Assembly (NCBI RefSeq): GCF_002443255.2
Contig: NW_019211454.1
Coordinates: 13,414,248 to 13,478,247 of the forward strand
DNA length: 64,000 nucleotides
Source of the DNA: Varroa destructor
Lineage: Eukaryota > Arthropoda > Arachnida > Mesostigmata > Varroidae
Reading direction: 5' to 3'
The position numbers and the translations under genes are program-made. The notes beneath the pieces are model-generated. The model was not told the origin of the DNA and ran no database searches. It worked only from the letters and a program-made list of their open reading frames with translations. Positions 1 through 13,110 of this stretch are shown here, in pieces. How positions within the stretch are numbered: position 1 is the first letter of the stretch; each line of letters starts with the position of its first letter.

Positions 1-340
1 TGGAAACGCTGTCATAGCTTACGTGTCTTTTTATCGAGAAATACTGGATATTGCCAAAGCAATCGACTGCTGAACCTGTTGGTGTGCGTGATCATAAAGG
101 GCGACGTATCCTGAGTACCTAACGCATGCATCTCTTTGAGTACGTTGGCAAACTGAAAAGCATACTGCAAGGCGTTTCCGCGTTGGTGAAGGAAATTACC
201 AGCAACTAATAATCAATCAAAGTAAGATTAATAAAATTAAGAATAATAAGTAAATTTATAGCTATTTGGATAATTTTCATGCCCATTCGTCAAGGCCAAG
301 TCAAGATAGGTCGCGCAAGAGCTTTCATACTCGTCATGGA

Positions 341-516
341 AACAAGTCCTTCGTGCTGTACCTCAACAGGAATGATTACGATATGGGTATGCATATAGAA
401 CCACAGGGATGATGGGAACAAGTCCTTTGTGTTGTACCTAAACAGGGGTGATTACGATATGGAAATGCACATAGAACTAGAGGAATGGTTACGATATGGA
501 TATGCATATAGAACCA
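341..516. repeat. 76-bp imperfect tandem repeat, about two copies plus a partial third
   Basis: AACAAGTCCT recurs at 341 and 417, and GATTACGATATGG at 374 and 450, both 76 bp apart with only scattered differences between. A third, shortened unit (GGTTACGATATGG at 487, then GCATATAGAACC) follows after 37 bp. The units differ by point changes, so the array is not brand new. Open frames across it are by-products of the repeat. Confidence 0.85.
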
Positions 517-1863
517 AGTCAACATACAGTTGGTCGCAGAGAAGTCGATATCGCAGCTAGTCGATTGGTCAGACAGGCCTATAAAAAAAAATACAGCCAC
601 CAACTTTCGCATCACGTAGTCTTGTTGTAGCCGGTCCCATTTGCTGGGACCACAACAATTGTCAGTTTCTCTTGCAATATCCCAAAATACCCAAGTAGAG
701 GACCTCACAGTTACGGAGCGACGCTGGTCCAAAGTAATTATACGTCAATTGTTACCTGTGTTTTAAAGTGATCCTACTCACAATTGTGAAGCACTCATAG
801 TATGAAATATAGAGAAAATGGTTCTCTCTCGTGCTATTACTGTGTTACAGTTGAATACATTAAATCCAGAGTAGTTTTTAGTTTAGAAAACGTCTCCGCA
901 AGTTGTTCGGATTTATTTGTTTCGGTCTGTAATGCTTGATCTGTGGTCAGCACTTGCATGTACAAGAGGCCAGGTCTTGCCAAAGTAGACCAACATATAA
1001 TAATGTTTTTTGTGATTATGGATAATTTTTGGTACATGGGACCATGTAAATTAAATGAGGAAAAAAAATCACACTATTTTTACTGTACAGTCCAATGTAT
1101 ATCAGCAGCGCGTGGACGGCAAAGGTTGTCAAAAGGGAACAACTGTGAAGATGTGTGTTCAATTTAATTAGGAAAAATGAAATTCGAAAAGGTCCAATAA
1201 TATATATATCAAAATATGATTATATGTTATATATGAATTTCCTATATTTAGCTATGCTGTGCATCGACCTCTCGTCCATAGCTAACGTCGTACTATTATA
1301 AGGTTCTCAATAATCTATCATCTTCAACGCCGTTCAGTCGATACGTCAGTGTTCGGTGGCTATAGACATGTAACGTAGTTGATGAAAAATAATGATGGCA
1401 CAAAGCGATTACCCTATTTTATATATGAACTGGTGGTAACAACTTAGCCACTATTATTCGAGTCCTATTCCATCATCGCTTATTGCAGCAGACGGGTAAG
1501 TACTATCCAGCCTACGAAAATGGTCCCATATTTTATAAATCCGCTTTGAAGAAATTCGTACATTGTGCCAAGGGTACATTGACCAGTAGCGGGTAATCGT
1601 AAAATAGCCAAATCGATCTGTGAAATATTTAGACGAGAAGTTACTATTTTTCCGCGGGAGTATATAGTCTAGGAAAAAAAAAAATATCAAGAGTTGGTTT
1701 AGATGCTACCGTGCAAACCTTACGGTTGACCATTGTGCTGGTCAGATTTTGAACGGCTTTGAATAGTAGAAAGATCGAATTTTTTTTTCCCGGTATCACG
1801 CGTTAGCTCCCGTATGTCTCAAAGGAATAATCGTCGATACAAGGCTGTATCTAAGCAAAAAGA

Positions 1864-1902
1864 TACAGTGTATCTTAAAGATACAGTGTAGGTTACAGTG
1901 TA
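1864..1902. repeat. Three TACAGTGTA sites with nested near-palindromes
   Basis: TACAGTGTA occurs at 1864, 1882 and 1894. The first is framed as GATAC-AGT-GTATC and the third as GGTTAC-AGT-GTAACC, so each sits in a palindrome with an AGT centre but with different arms. It may be a small degenerate repeat or a cluster of binding sites; no factor is assigned. Confidence 0.6.
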
Positions 1903-4900
1903 ACCTACGACTACGCAGACCAAATGATGCAAATTATTTCCCTGACCGTGGCATCGATCTTTGAAAGTAGCCGACCTTGTCGTTTTGGAGAATCTCTTCT
2001 GCCAGCTTCTCTCCGAGATTTCAGTTATAATCATGGTGATGTTTGACTTAGAATTTTAACATGAAACTTTGCACTAGTATTATATAGTCCATCTTCTTTT
2101 ATATATATTCTGTTCTTTTGTCTGATCGTTTGTATCGTTGTTTTCGGTATGTCAACAGAGAAGTTTTTTGCGTTAAACCTAAACTTAACAGCAGGATGAC
2201 GACCTTCCTTTTGCCGCCGCCGCTGCTGCTGCACTATTTGGGAATTGTAATTTCAATTGCCATTTCGAGCAAAAATAACCCTATGCAGCTAATCTTTCCT
2301 AAACACTCATTTCTATATATTGTAAATATGTACTCCTATAGCCCAATGTGTACACCGTCTGTTGATGGACGAAGATACGTTTGCTTTAACGCATTGCGTT
2401 GTTGACAAATACGTCTCGTTTGTAAAGCAAACGCGAAAATACGGCTTCCACATTTAGATAATTAATTAGAGAAACCATGTCGCAAATTTTCGCTGATTTA
2501 GTTGGATTCTTCAATCTAAAGGCATATGATTACTCATTACTATGCACATCATTATCTAGGTAGTATATATACGGCTATACATGTACATCAAAATCGAGCA
2601 TTAAGAAGAAGCTCACAGGAATGAAAGGTCGATGCGTCTGAGGATAGGAACGGTGACAGATACTTTGGTCTGCATGATTGGTCTAGTCTGAATCGTCTTG
2701 CAACATTCCACCGATAAGCAATAGGAAATGCCTTTCCCATCATTGACGATGTGATATAGGAGGAGAATAGGACATAGAGAATAATGACAGAACCATCTTG
2801 GTCCTATCACTGTCCTTCTCGCATCGATTAAACATAATAACAGCGAGAAATTATTTATCAATTTAATCATTGATGCCGGAAAACAACTGTACTCGGTGTC
2901 ATTAGTTGTACCTTTATTATTATTACTACAAGATCATTACATTTACATTATTACTACGTTATTTTAGCTCTGAGGGAGAGCCGCTAGGCCTCTCCGTAAA
3001 AAAGGTTTTTTAGCCATGAAAACCAGCCAGAACCCAGAAGTTTACCAGATTGACCCACTAGAAGCTGATGCCGGTACATCTGTTTCTCGTGGAAATTGGA
3101 TTCCCGTCGAAAAATCTCTATTTATAAAGTAGACCGACCCGGTTGGTGTTTGGGTTGTGTGGGGCACTTGTTTGCCCGGTGTGACGGTATGGACTGCGAA
3201 CCTCAAGAAAAAAACGTGGCATAATTAGAACCTAGCAGGAATAATGAAGAGCCGCATGAGCGGTTATGGACAAGACATGTGAATTGAACATTTGACAGAT
3301 GGCGACTCGAGAAAAGACCCCTTATCAAACATGGGGTTCAGTGCCTCGAATTAGTTGAATTATGATTAAACCGATTTTATGGTGTTGAATATTGAAATGG
3401 CCCATGCTGTGATTTGACAAAGTGAGCCTTGTGTGCTGTAAAAATATGTCGGTCATAATTTTGACTAAATGATCTATAAAGGAGGCACGATTACAACAAT
3501 TGATAATAAGTTCTCAAAGTTAAGTTCTCTAAAAATGAATCTTAGGTTAAAAAAAAATGCGTTGTAAAAAACGAACTTGTGATGCCACGATGACACTGAT
3601 AATTCGGAGTACGCGCATCGAACGAATACATATCCAGAAGCTAAAATAAGAGATTTTTGTTAGTGAAGATTATTTAGATAGCTCAAATTCAGGGAACTGT
3701 ATGCCGAGATATTAGTTTGTAGTGTTTATGTATTACCGACAAGCGCTTCATGCCAATTGAACAGCTGCACTGCCCGAGCTATGTGGGATTGCACAAGATA
3801 GCAAAAATCGAACTTCGGGTCTCGCTCATCGAGGTCACTGGTAGAATACATTCAGTTGGCTTCACATAGACGATTGTCGGTCAGCTTCATGAGTATGATT
3901 GGTTTTCTCATATCCAATACATTGTGCTTTGTTGTGACCCAATGTAAGCGTTATAACTCCGACGTTTATTGGGATTAGTCGGGAGTAATGACCGCATCAC
4001 TTTCGATAGCGTTCTCTACTTCCGTTCATTTATTTGTATTACTACTCCTATCGCTACTACCATAACTAGAGCTACTGTTGATTATTATATCCCTGCTGTG
4101 GCAAGCAGACATGGAGTTTCTTTGACTTTGCTCAATCTGCCATCGTAATAACACCAATAGCACCTCAAAGTTAAACTTGTATTGACAACTCGATACTTCA
4201 ATGTGATAACGTGAAGCCACAAAATGACGGGCTGACGGGGTAGTCGTGGTTCATTTTAATGAATACAATTTCACAGGAATTCAAAGATTCTGTTAGGTAC
4301 CGTATAAATGACCGTTTAAGTTAACACATTGAATACGTTCGCTTCTCTTTTATTTTACTAATGTTGTAATTTGTCCATGTTTTCTATTGAGCCCTTTCCA
4401 CTAACTGGACAACCCTCTCCCAAATTTAAAAATATGAAAAGCTATATACGGAACGTTTGCGTTATAACTAGTTTTTGTTGTTTTTTCATTCTTATAGTCA
4501 AAGCATAGCCAGTTGCTTGGTAAGTTAGGTTCCGCCCGTAAATCGAACTGAAATCGAGCCTGGTTAACGATTAATAAGAACGTTACCTATCGTTAAAATG
4601 AAGGGCCAACGATTGCTAGTATGAAGTGTACCGTAAGTGGCACCAAACAGTATTGCCGCTATTGTTAATAAATCGCTTAATTACGTTAAGTAGTTATTCA
4701 TCTGTAGCCTGTTCCCGTTAGTGGGTAAAGTATTTACATGCCAGCCTTGAGGACATATCGTTGAAGTTTGGACCCCGGCTTTGAATAGACGGTTCGTTTC
4801 GTGGTGGGAGCCAGACGTCTGATGGAGCTATGCCTAACGGAGCCTAGCTTTCACTTTGATATTTTCTAAGTATTAGCTGTATGTGTTCCTAGAGGTTGGT

Positions 4901-6107
4901 TAGCTTTTCTTCCCCGTTATCGGTTGTCGGGGGCCCTCTGTTCCACAAGTGGGGCAAGCAACGCCAGCCCGCGCTGAAAATTACCTGTGACGATTCTAGG
5001 CACGTCCTTACAGATAGGTATTCGAATATTGAAATGCTAAGACGCCGCTCAAGCAAACAACTATAGGAGGATAAAGTGTTACGACGACGAGCGAATCAGA
5101 GGAGAGAAGGAAACAAGGCTCACGCCCTGTTTGGAGCACAATAGCATCGTATCAGACGAATAATCTCCATCTGATCTGATAAGTTCGTATGACGCCTACT
5201 ATATTACAGGGCGCATATAGTGTCGCAAAGATCACGAGGCACACTTGAAGCCTATATATCACCTGTTTTGTGAAATCTTCAAGATTTCACTGACAGCGCT
5301 CTATGGTGACTTCGGCATACTTCGCCATAGCGAATACGAGGCTAGGTATCGTCTGTTGTACTCACTAGCATTATTTATTTACCTTGATCTTTTGCCACGT
5401 CTTTTACTAGCCCTACATTTGATCCATCACATAAAGCTACAGATTGCGGAACCATAAATATACATTAAAAAAACATAATATATAAATTATTTGACACGTA
5501 CTCGTTCTTCGGTCCGACAGAATATTTACCTCATTTTTCCAGTTAATACTTTAGTAGTCGTCTGAGCGACGCGCTGGAACAGTGCGTCGACCCATTACCG
5601 CTAAACCATCGCGTCATGTTATAATACGATCTGACGTCACGCTATGTATGCTTTCAACTTACTTAGAAATCCTTCGAGAATAGGCATGAGAGTGGAGATT
5701 TCCGCTCTATTTTGAAACCAATGAAACCAAATTCTTATGATTTTGAACAAAACACAAGAGAAAAGTAGATGTTTGAAGCCGCCATATTGTCTGTAGTCGT
5801 TCTAAATGTGATTTATTAGATGAAACGTGGATTAAGTTACGGAAGTTACTTTGGTTACGAATAATTTTTATCCTAAGTAATAAATACATTGTCTACATAA
5901 CATCACCATTACATCGTGATAAATTGTCTCTTACGCAAATACTATACTGTATGACATATACTAGGCAGGCGTTCTTGTTGGGGTAACTGTAAATAAAAAA
6001 AAAAAAATAAGATGAGCAAAAGGCATAAATGCCCTACAGAACTAAATGATACACGTGGTCCTTGTCATTGTTGTGAAATTTAATCACTGTCCGTTATTAA
6101 ACTAAGC

Positions 6108-6130
6108 ATATATATATATATATATATATT
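6108..6130. repeat. TA dinucleotide microsatellite
   Basis: An uninterrupted alternating A/T run of about 23 bases. Confidence 0.9.
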
Positions 6131-6453
6131 TAGCATTGATATCTCTATAACGGCTAACAATGGCAACGATAGCTGCGGCACGATAGGGGAAATGTTTTGC
6201 TGCCTAGTGGGAAACCAAATACTAGCTGGCGGTCTGATTGTTCTCACAGTACGTAAAACCTGATCAAAAAACGATCGAAACGTGAAACTAGTATGGCTGA
6301 CTGTTAAAGAATCGATAATATTTACCTATTCTAGTACACTGTACAATGGTTTGAGACAACAAAAAAGCTATCGCATCGTGAGGTAAGGAGATATTACACT
6401 TACGCGGCCTCAATAACGCAATTACGCGGTATCAATTAAACGTCATAAAGTTA

Positions 6454-6489
6454 ATTAGCTAGTAACTTTTTATTAAGTTACTAGCTAAT
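6454..6489. repeat. Perfect 15-bp inverted repeat, 6-nt loop
   Basis: Arms 6454-6468 (ATTAGCTAGTAACTT) and 6475-6489 (its exact reverse complement) are separated by TTTATT. It lies in non-coding AT-rich DNA upstream of the PDZ exon. It could be a foldback remnant or an RNA hairpin. Confidence 0.85.
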
Positions 6490-7892
6490 CAAGTCAAAAT
6501 GTTGGTGAAATATACGCATGTAAATATTATCCGCTATCTAACGTTAATTATAATGTGTACATTTGGAAGTTTCGGAATCGTTCGATTTAAGGTTACTATA
6601 ATGTATGCACCGTCGAAACGTTCGTAGTATGCGTACTTTTCTGTTTCTATAGAAATAAAAAGATATATATACATATTATACTTTTTTTGCATTTTTGGAA
6701 CAAGAAGACACTTTCAGAAGAGATTTAATTTAATAATTTCCTTGTCTTATCACTATTTAATCGAGTTGAATATTTAGAGACAATCTTCGAAATAGGAAGT
6801 AAGAGGGTCTAGCTAGTAATCTGTCCTAGTCGTCTTTATTTAATTGATTAACTTTTTTTAATATTAATTAATTAATTAATTTAAAAAGCTAATTAATTAA
6901 AAGTAGGTTCCACGTAGATAGGCTGGTCCTAACGAACTACGTGAAGTTTTTAACGCGGGTGTTGAGAAGCTGAACTAAGATCAAATCACCATATATCTTA
7001 TATATGAGCTTTGCTGACCGCAGTATTGTGAACCGTCTAAGTACGTTGTTTTCAAAAACGAGTGACTCAACCAATGTGTAGGTCCTTGTTGAATCGAGGT
7101 TTTGCCCGCGGTAATATTCGTGTTTTTGTCTGAGATCGTCAATTTGCAGCGTTATGAAAGCCTACCCCATAGACTAGAGGAGCTTTCCTCCTATGGCTTA
7201 ATTTACCATCGAGCAGCATTCTATTTACAATGGGCACAAATTGCCTGTTTCAACCCATTAGTAAAATAATATAGCGTTTACATTCAACCGTACGTCAACG
7301 CAAGAAACAATATGCTCTCTGTGGATTCACACATTTTCCTTTTCTTCTAGTGTAATATAGGCCAACGAACATTTAACCGCTAAAAAAGACCAATCTTGTA
7401 GATCACGGTACTCTTGAATGCTGCAATCTACTACCTTGAGTACTAGTTTATTGGCAATACGTTATAGAGATTAGGGAGCCTAAAGTGATGTTGGCCAAGC
7501 TTTGATGGATGTGGCCTACTTCGTGCAGGTTTACGAATACTCCGAAATTGCCGAATTATTAATAAATGTTATGATAGTGTCCAAACTCCAATGAGAGAGA
7601 TTTTCGCCTATCAAGACGAAAACAGCGAGAGAAAAGCGTACAGCAGTTATTATTGAAGTATACAAGTTCCGTACTGTAGGACGGGTTCCTCAATGAATTT
7701 CTGAATTGAATTAAATTGGTTTAGATACAATTTTTTTTGAAGCCCGTTTCTGCAGTCTTACAGTAACTTCAGGACTTACCATCGACTCTGTTTTAGCTGA
7801 CAACTATTTACATAGAAAATCTACTACGGTTGTTGATATCGTTTCTTGTAAGCGGAAAGTATAATGGTGATTTTCTATTGTGCACGTTTCAG

Positions 7893-8039
7893 TCGACGCC
7901 TGGCAGTCTCGCCGAACAGGCAGGAATACGCACCGGGGATCAGATCGTCCGCATCTGTGAGCGACCTACTGAGTTAATGAGCCACCAGGATGCGCAGGCC
8001 GCGATCCTTAATGCAGGCAACTATCTCGAACTCACTGTC
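7893..8039 (+). CDS. Zasp52: Zasp52 exon: second half of the PDZ domain
   Basis: This is a 49-codon exon, phase 0 at both ends. The acceptor AG is at 7891-7892 after TGCACGTTTC and the donor GTAAGG begins at 8040. It reads STPGSLAEQAGI at the start, then a GDQIVRI strand, an SHQDAQ helix and a closing LELTV strand. These are the usual PDZ landmarks (the Gly-Ser-Leu...Ala-Gly turn, Gly-Asp-x-Ile, and a His-x-Asp-Ala-Gln second helix). The helix His is the residue that typically selects class I (Ser/Thr-x-hydrophobic) ligands such as the alpha-actinin C-terminus. The conserved phase-0 start implies an upstream exon with the first beta strands, which is not in view. The upstream 21 codons of the same open frame are intronic by this model. 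Confidence 0.88.
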
Positions 8040-9171
8040 GTAAGGTTAATTTAGAAAAAAAATAATTTACAGCACTTCAATTCTTCACTAGCATAGCGAT
8101 AGTGCAGTGGGCTGTATTTATGGGCTGCATTTCTAGTCAATGGTTTTATTTGTTGTCTAGCGTTCCACCCGCTCCGATCAGCCAGCGTGTCCTCCTAGCT
8201 GGGAGGGTTCTTAATAAAAGTCCTTCATGTTATGCGATTCCAAACAGGTAAACATATGATCCTAGCTTGTCAGTAACGAATAAGTTGTAGCTCGAATTGC
8301 GGAAGCAAGACAAAAAAACCTTTACAGTTAGAGAACGATGTTTGTATTCTGTTATGTTTTTTCCCTACGTGCAACAGAACGCTGGCAGCATGTTGTCGAT
8401 CTTGAATAAACACAACGATTATGAAATCACATAGCTATGCATTATCAAGCCTTGTATTGAGCTCTAGTTGATATGCGAACGGATCGCAAGCAAACTGAAA
8501 CTGGCCATTGTGTATGGATACAAACCCCATGAATAGGGGAAAAACCTGATTTTCAACAAAACAAACATTGCTGCGCTGAAGTCTAACCGAATCAAGTCTA
8601 TGGCGTGTAGCTACAAATACTTAAGTGTGGGCTGTTCATAGTTCAGATAAGTTCTATTGTAATACAAGGAAAGATGTCAAGATGTGCGCGCACTAATAAC
8701 AATAGTAGTAATAATAAATATTGATTTTGTACTTATTTCTAAAAAAATACACGCAGCAAAAATGCCCTGAAACAACCGTTGTTTCGACAAACGAACTTCC
8801 AAGGACGTAAAAGATTTTATCTGTGTGATTTTCTTAATTTGGCTTCAGTATCGTGATACTGTAAAAACCAGGTTAAAATACTCTGAAGAAAGATGGAAAA
8901 TCAAATCTTTTTGTTAGTGGAAAAGCATCTTTCTCCAATTTTTTTTTTGTAGATGCCGCACTCAAATCGGACAACTATTATTCAAAAAATAGCTTCTCGA
9001 TGTCCCTATGAAATTCAATATATTGCGTGGGTTGCTGTAGCCGTTTATATCAAAAAGATCGTGGTAGGTTCAGGGAAAATAGTAACGCGCCAGGAAATTG
9101 AGGGTTATATCGAGCAAGTTTTATTTATAAATAGTTTCTTTAACGTACATATCTAGACTACCGAACAGTAA

Positions 9172-9203
9172 TAACGGCCAAAGTCTATCGACTTTGGCCG
9201 TTA
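9172..9203. repeat. Perfect 14-bp inverted repeat, 4-nt loop
   Basis: Arms 9172-9185 (TAACGGCCAAAGTC) and 9190-9203 are exact reverse complements around TATC. The stem is GC-richer than its surroundings. Confidence 0.88.
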
Positions 9204-12200
9204 ACCGGGTCATCATTTATAGAGATTTCTAGATGTATATTAATACCTAAATGTCAGCTAACCGCATAAAAGATAATCCGATAAGGATAGTTGAGTCAGT
9301 AGACTTCTCTTTCTTGTCAGCCCTTGGCCCAAGTATCAGTCGAAACTGAATCAAGCCTTTCTTCTAGATTTGGCCAGAACGTACTCTGTGTGCTGAATTA
9401 AATGGGTAATTTTCGATTGAACGCCCTTCGTGGGGAACGATGTATCCACGGGATTGAACGGAACTGGAGGGAACTCTCTCTCTGGAGGGAGTTCTACGAA
9501 TGCTAGCGCAATATCTCCCAATCAAATAAGCAGTTGTACAATTTTTGCGCTTGGCGGGATTACGTTTCGATAGGATTAAGCTTAAGTATCTTGTTTTCAT
9601 ACCCGATGATCAGTTTATTTGACAAATATTATAAATTTTTATGATTTTTAAAAAAGACGACCAGTATTGCAAATACGCCAACTTTGACAAAACATATCCA
9701 ATTAGAGTTAAGAATTATTATAATATTAATTTAAATTTCGTCCCTGGCAAATCGCTATACTATACGTTCTAAGCTAGTCAGTGTTCAGATTGGTGGCCAA
9801 GGATACTCGCGCGTAGTAAGCATTCTATCCGAAAGGCAACAAAAAGACTCAAGTGTTTGTATCGGACGGGTCGGTTAGCGAGCAAGGCATATACTACTTC
9901 GAGAGGTACTTAATACATTAGCTGAAATGCTATAACATGATACATTGTTTACGTCTTTTGTCGGAAGCTTGCCTAATACGAGCTAGAAATAAGTCGTCCG
10001 CAGGACCAAATGCCAGATACAGTAAAGGCCTATTGTTCTTTAACATTGCTTCTAGCAATCGATGAGTTAGAAATCGACAACTGTTGTGCGCTTGTGTTGC
10101 TCAGTACCTTAGCATTGTCTTGAATACACAAGGTGCTCGTAAAGTTGAACTTACGGAAAATTGTAACCTATCATGCAATTCCAACCTATGGTCATGTTTG
10201 CAAGAAAATGAAATGTTCACTTGGAATATCTAATGCTACAGAACTACTATCACAGGGTATTGATGACAATGGTACGATCGCCGTCCACTGGTTCGAATAC
10301 GTGTTTGTTCAATCGAGTCATCACTCTATAATCGTTAACGAATTAAGCCACGCTTTATGAGGTACATTAATTCTATTACGCTTTATACATGTAAACTCTT
10401 CAATGTACGGTTGGATCGACATTTTCGAGTACTATACAACACAGCTTCAAATGAGGCAAATTTACTTAATAACTCGAAGTACTTCCATCTGTGTTTGTAC
10501 TTGTGTATAGACAAACCACGATATCGATGCTCTCAACCTTCTATTTACACGAGAATCGCCTCGACGACAAGTTTTGTTTGTTCTACAGCCTTGTTCCGAC
10601 AGATCAGTTCCGACAGCAGTTACTCGATTAATGTTCTGCTCCTTGATGCAGTAAAAATTGATTAAATTTAGTTATAAATATGTTATTTTCAATAATTAAC
10701 TTACTAAATAAAATATTTTCCTAATTAATATAATTTCTACTATAAAATCAACATCTTTTTAATGCTAGAAATAAACTGACTTCAATTGAAATAGGACTTT
10801 AAATTTAGAGTGGTAAGGGAACAGAAGGGCTATTATTGTTATACAAATAACAAATAAAATTAACATATTTATATTTCCATTAAACAAGATGAACCCTATA
10901 AATCTATTATGAATATTCTAACTGAGGTGATTAAAACATATTCGGAAAAAAGGGCCCTGCCCCCACTTTTTCTATCCACCCTAATGTAATAACAATAGCG
11001 TAAGACGTCGAGGCGGTACAACGCAAGAGCACATCATAGAACGGGCTACGCTTCGGAAATAGTAAAAGACCTCGAAAAATATATTGTAAATTTGTTCCGT
11101 GCGCTGGAGGAAGAAGAGCCTTTGAGCCATGTCAAAAGCCCTTGTGGAACTATAAGAACTTTTCCCGTACAGCATAAAGTCGACGAACGCCCTAAAAGGA
11201 GAAGAAGCTGTATTGGCCAAATAGGTTACCTAAGAGATGAAGGTCACTAAAGTGTCTTAAAAACACTCGGGCAGCAATCGTCCGTTATGGCGTATGCCAG
11301 ACCTTTCCAGGATCTCAAATTGCCAAAAGGATCTTTATTTTAGCTCCATAATGTTGTATAGTCGTTAAAATAGGCTAGGAATTTGCCTACGTTCAGCCAA
11401 GAGCTCTGTTTTTTTCGTGACTAAGAATCTTATGTAGCATGTATGAGACGTAGTATTACTGATTGATTTGATTATTTTGCCCGTATCAGAAAGACTGTTC
11501 CAGGCCTTTGATCCAGGGCCGCCAATGTCTTATTGTGTATTCTGGAAAGCATATAAAGCCAGTTCTCTATGGCCTATTGAAATGAAGTGAAACACGCATT
11601 ACTTCTTACGAGACTCCTTTCAAATATTAGCCAATGCACTAAATTCTATTCTCCCTTATAAATGCAGCGCGATTTCTCATGTAGACGTGAAAATGATGTG
11701 AGAAAAGAGAGAAGCTCCGCCGTCGTGCCAACTTAAAATTGTCGTCATATGTTGTTCTTTAGGACAAAAGCATTGCGGAAAAAGATGAAACGACAGGTCA
11801 GCAGTGAAGCTGAAACTATGCTAAAAGGAAAAAGGACATCTGACGGAAGCGATATCTGCTGGCGTTAACGTCGATTAATGGTAGCCAGAGGTCGCTCTGG
11901 GCTTGTTCTTTCCCATAAGTATCTCCTTATCAATGAAGCCATGTAAGAAGTCTCGCTTTTATAGAGGGCAGCCAAAGGATTACCCAGTGGAGGCGCGATA
12001 GGTCTGGAGCCGTCTAGGCCAATGGCCTGTTTAATGAATATTGGTCACTTATCGTTGACTCGCTATCACACTTACTCTTGCTTTGGTTACTCAAGGCCAA
12101 TATTGTGCCATTCAGCGATCAGGTCTCTGAGAAAACCGAGGCGAAAGTTGAACGTCGCGAAAACAACATGCTCTGACGAGCTAGTAAATGGGAGTTGACT

Positions 12201-12588
12201 ATATCTGTTAAGACTATGGCACGATGTGTTTTTTGCATTTGGATAAATGATGAACTTTTAGCCACTTTCCTAAAGAGTTGAGCTGTTTTCCCCTTTGCGG
12301 ATACATATCAATGCTAATGAATGCTTGAATAATGCAATTGTATAAAACCAATTGAGATGCTTTGCTCATGCATATCATACTAGGTTCTAACTTTACGCAA
12401 ACTGGCTCCAGAGGCTGTCATTTCGAGCGTCGTGGCGAGTATATTTTAAAAATATGTAATGACGTTACCCGGTATTTAGTTTTTTTTTAGCCCAGAAATA
12501 CCGCATTTCATTTTGCTTAAAGGCCCTTCAGATCGTGTATGAGGATATTAGGCTGAAAGATGTATTTACCTGCTAATCGAGAGACACG

Positions 12589-13110
12589 TTGATGTCTAGG
12601 TTTGGATTCGGGCATGGACACACGTTGTTCCATGCTAGGAGTCAGTTGTCCGATAAAATGCCTAACAGCGATACCGGACATGAAGTCCGAAACGTAGAGG
12701 CTGGCCCAACTAATAAGAAAGATTATACAAATGCTTGCGAAACCTCATACATGTCTCCTAATTTCATTGCTCATACCAAAAGGGAAGAATTCTCAGAAGA
12801 CCTTATTCGAACGCTCCGTTCTATATTTATACGCACACACATTCGTTCCTACTGTATAAGCTTGATTCAACTCAACCCAGCGATGAATGCAAACAAGATC
12901 CTGTTTACAAGGATCGACAGAATAAAATCGTTTTATCATGGACTTAAATCGGAAAAATGTGCTCACCGAACAGTTGACAGTGACATTGTGAACTACATGG
13001 TACCCATGCCGTACCTTCGAAAACCTCTCTGTGCCGTCTTATGGAATGTTGAAAAGTATAGGGTTGTTGTGCGCCTTATGCGCTCACTGAGAACGCCACC
13101 GATCAGCTAA
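12589..13110 (+). other. Unassigned 173-codon open frame inside an intron
   Basis: ATG at 12589 opens a frame to TAA at 13108-13110. With about 60% A+T, stops should occur about every 16 codons, so a frame this long is roughly a one-in-ten event for a window of this size by my estimate. The product is mixed in composition, rather basic, without a signal peptide, clear membrane segment or recognised motif. It sits between the PDZ and ZM exons on the gene's own strand. It could be chance, a remnant of a mobile element, or a nested small gene. I do not assign a function. Confidence 0.2.

Larger units (their letters stand above)
1..7892. other. 5' flank or first intron; no supported exon
   Basis: This AT-rich stretch ends at the polypyrimidine/AG acceptor just before the PDZ exon. 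I looked for the missing PDZ first half (a Trp-Gly-Phe-Arg-like carboxylate-binding loop followed by Gly-Gly) in the plus frames and did not see it. Present instead are a 76-bp tandem repeat near the start, a cluster of TACAGTGTA sites, a TA microsatellite near 6.1 kb, a perfect 15-bp hairpin near 6.47 kb and a TTAA-rich block near 6.86 kb. All open frames are short. Whether it is intron, 5'UTR or intergenic DNA cannot be decided here. Confidence 0.6.

Noticed and set aside
126..206. 27-codon ATG frame at the left edge
   Set aside because: Too short and without motif, splice border or context.
8953..9156. Possible exon after a poly-T/AG acceptor at about 8952
   Set aside because: The splice acceptor is good, but the product has no similarity to Zasp linkers and no matching phase-0 donor is convincing.
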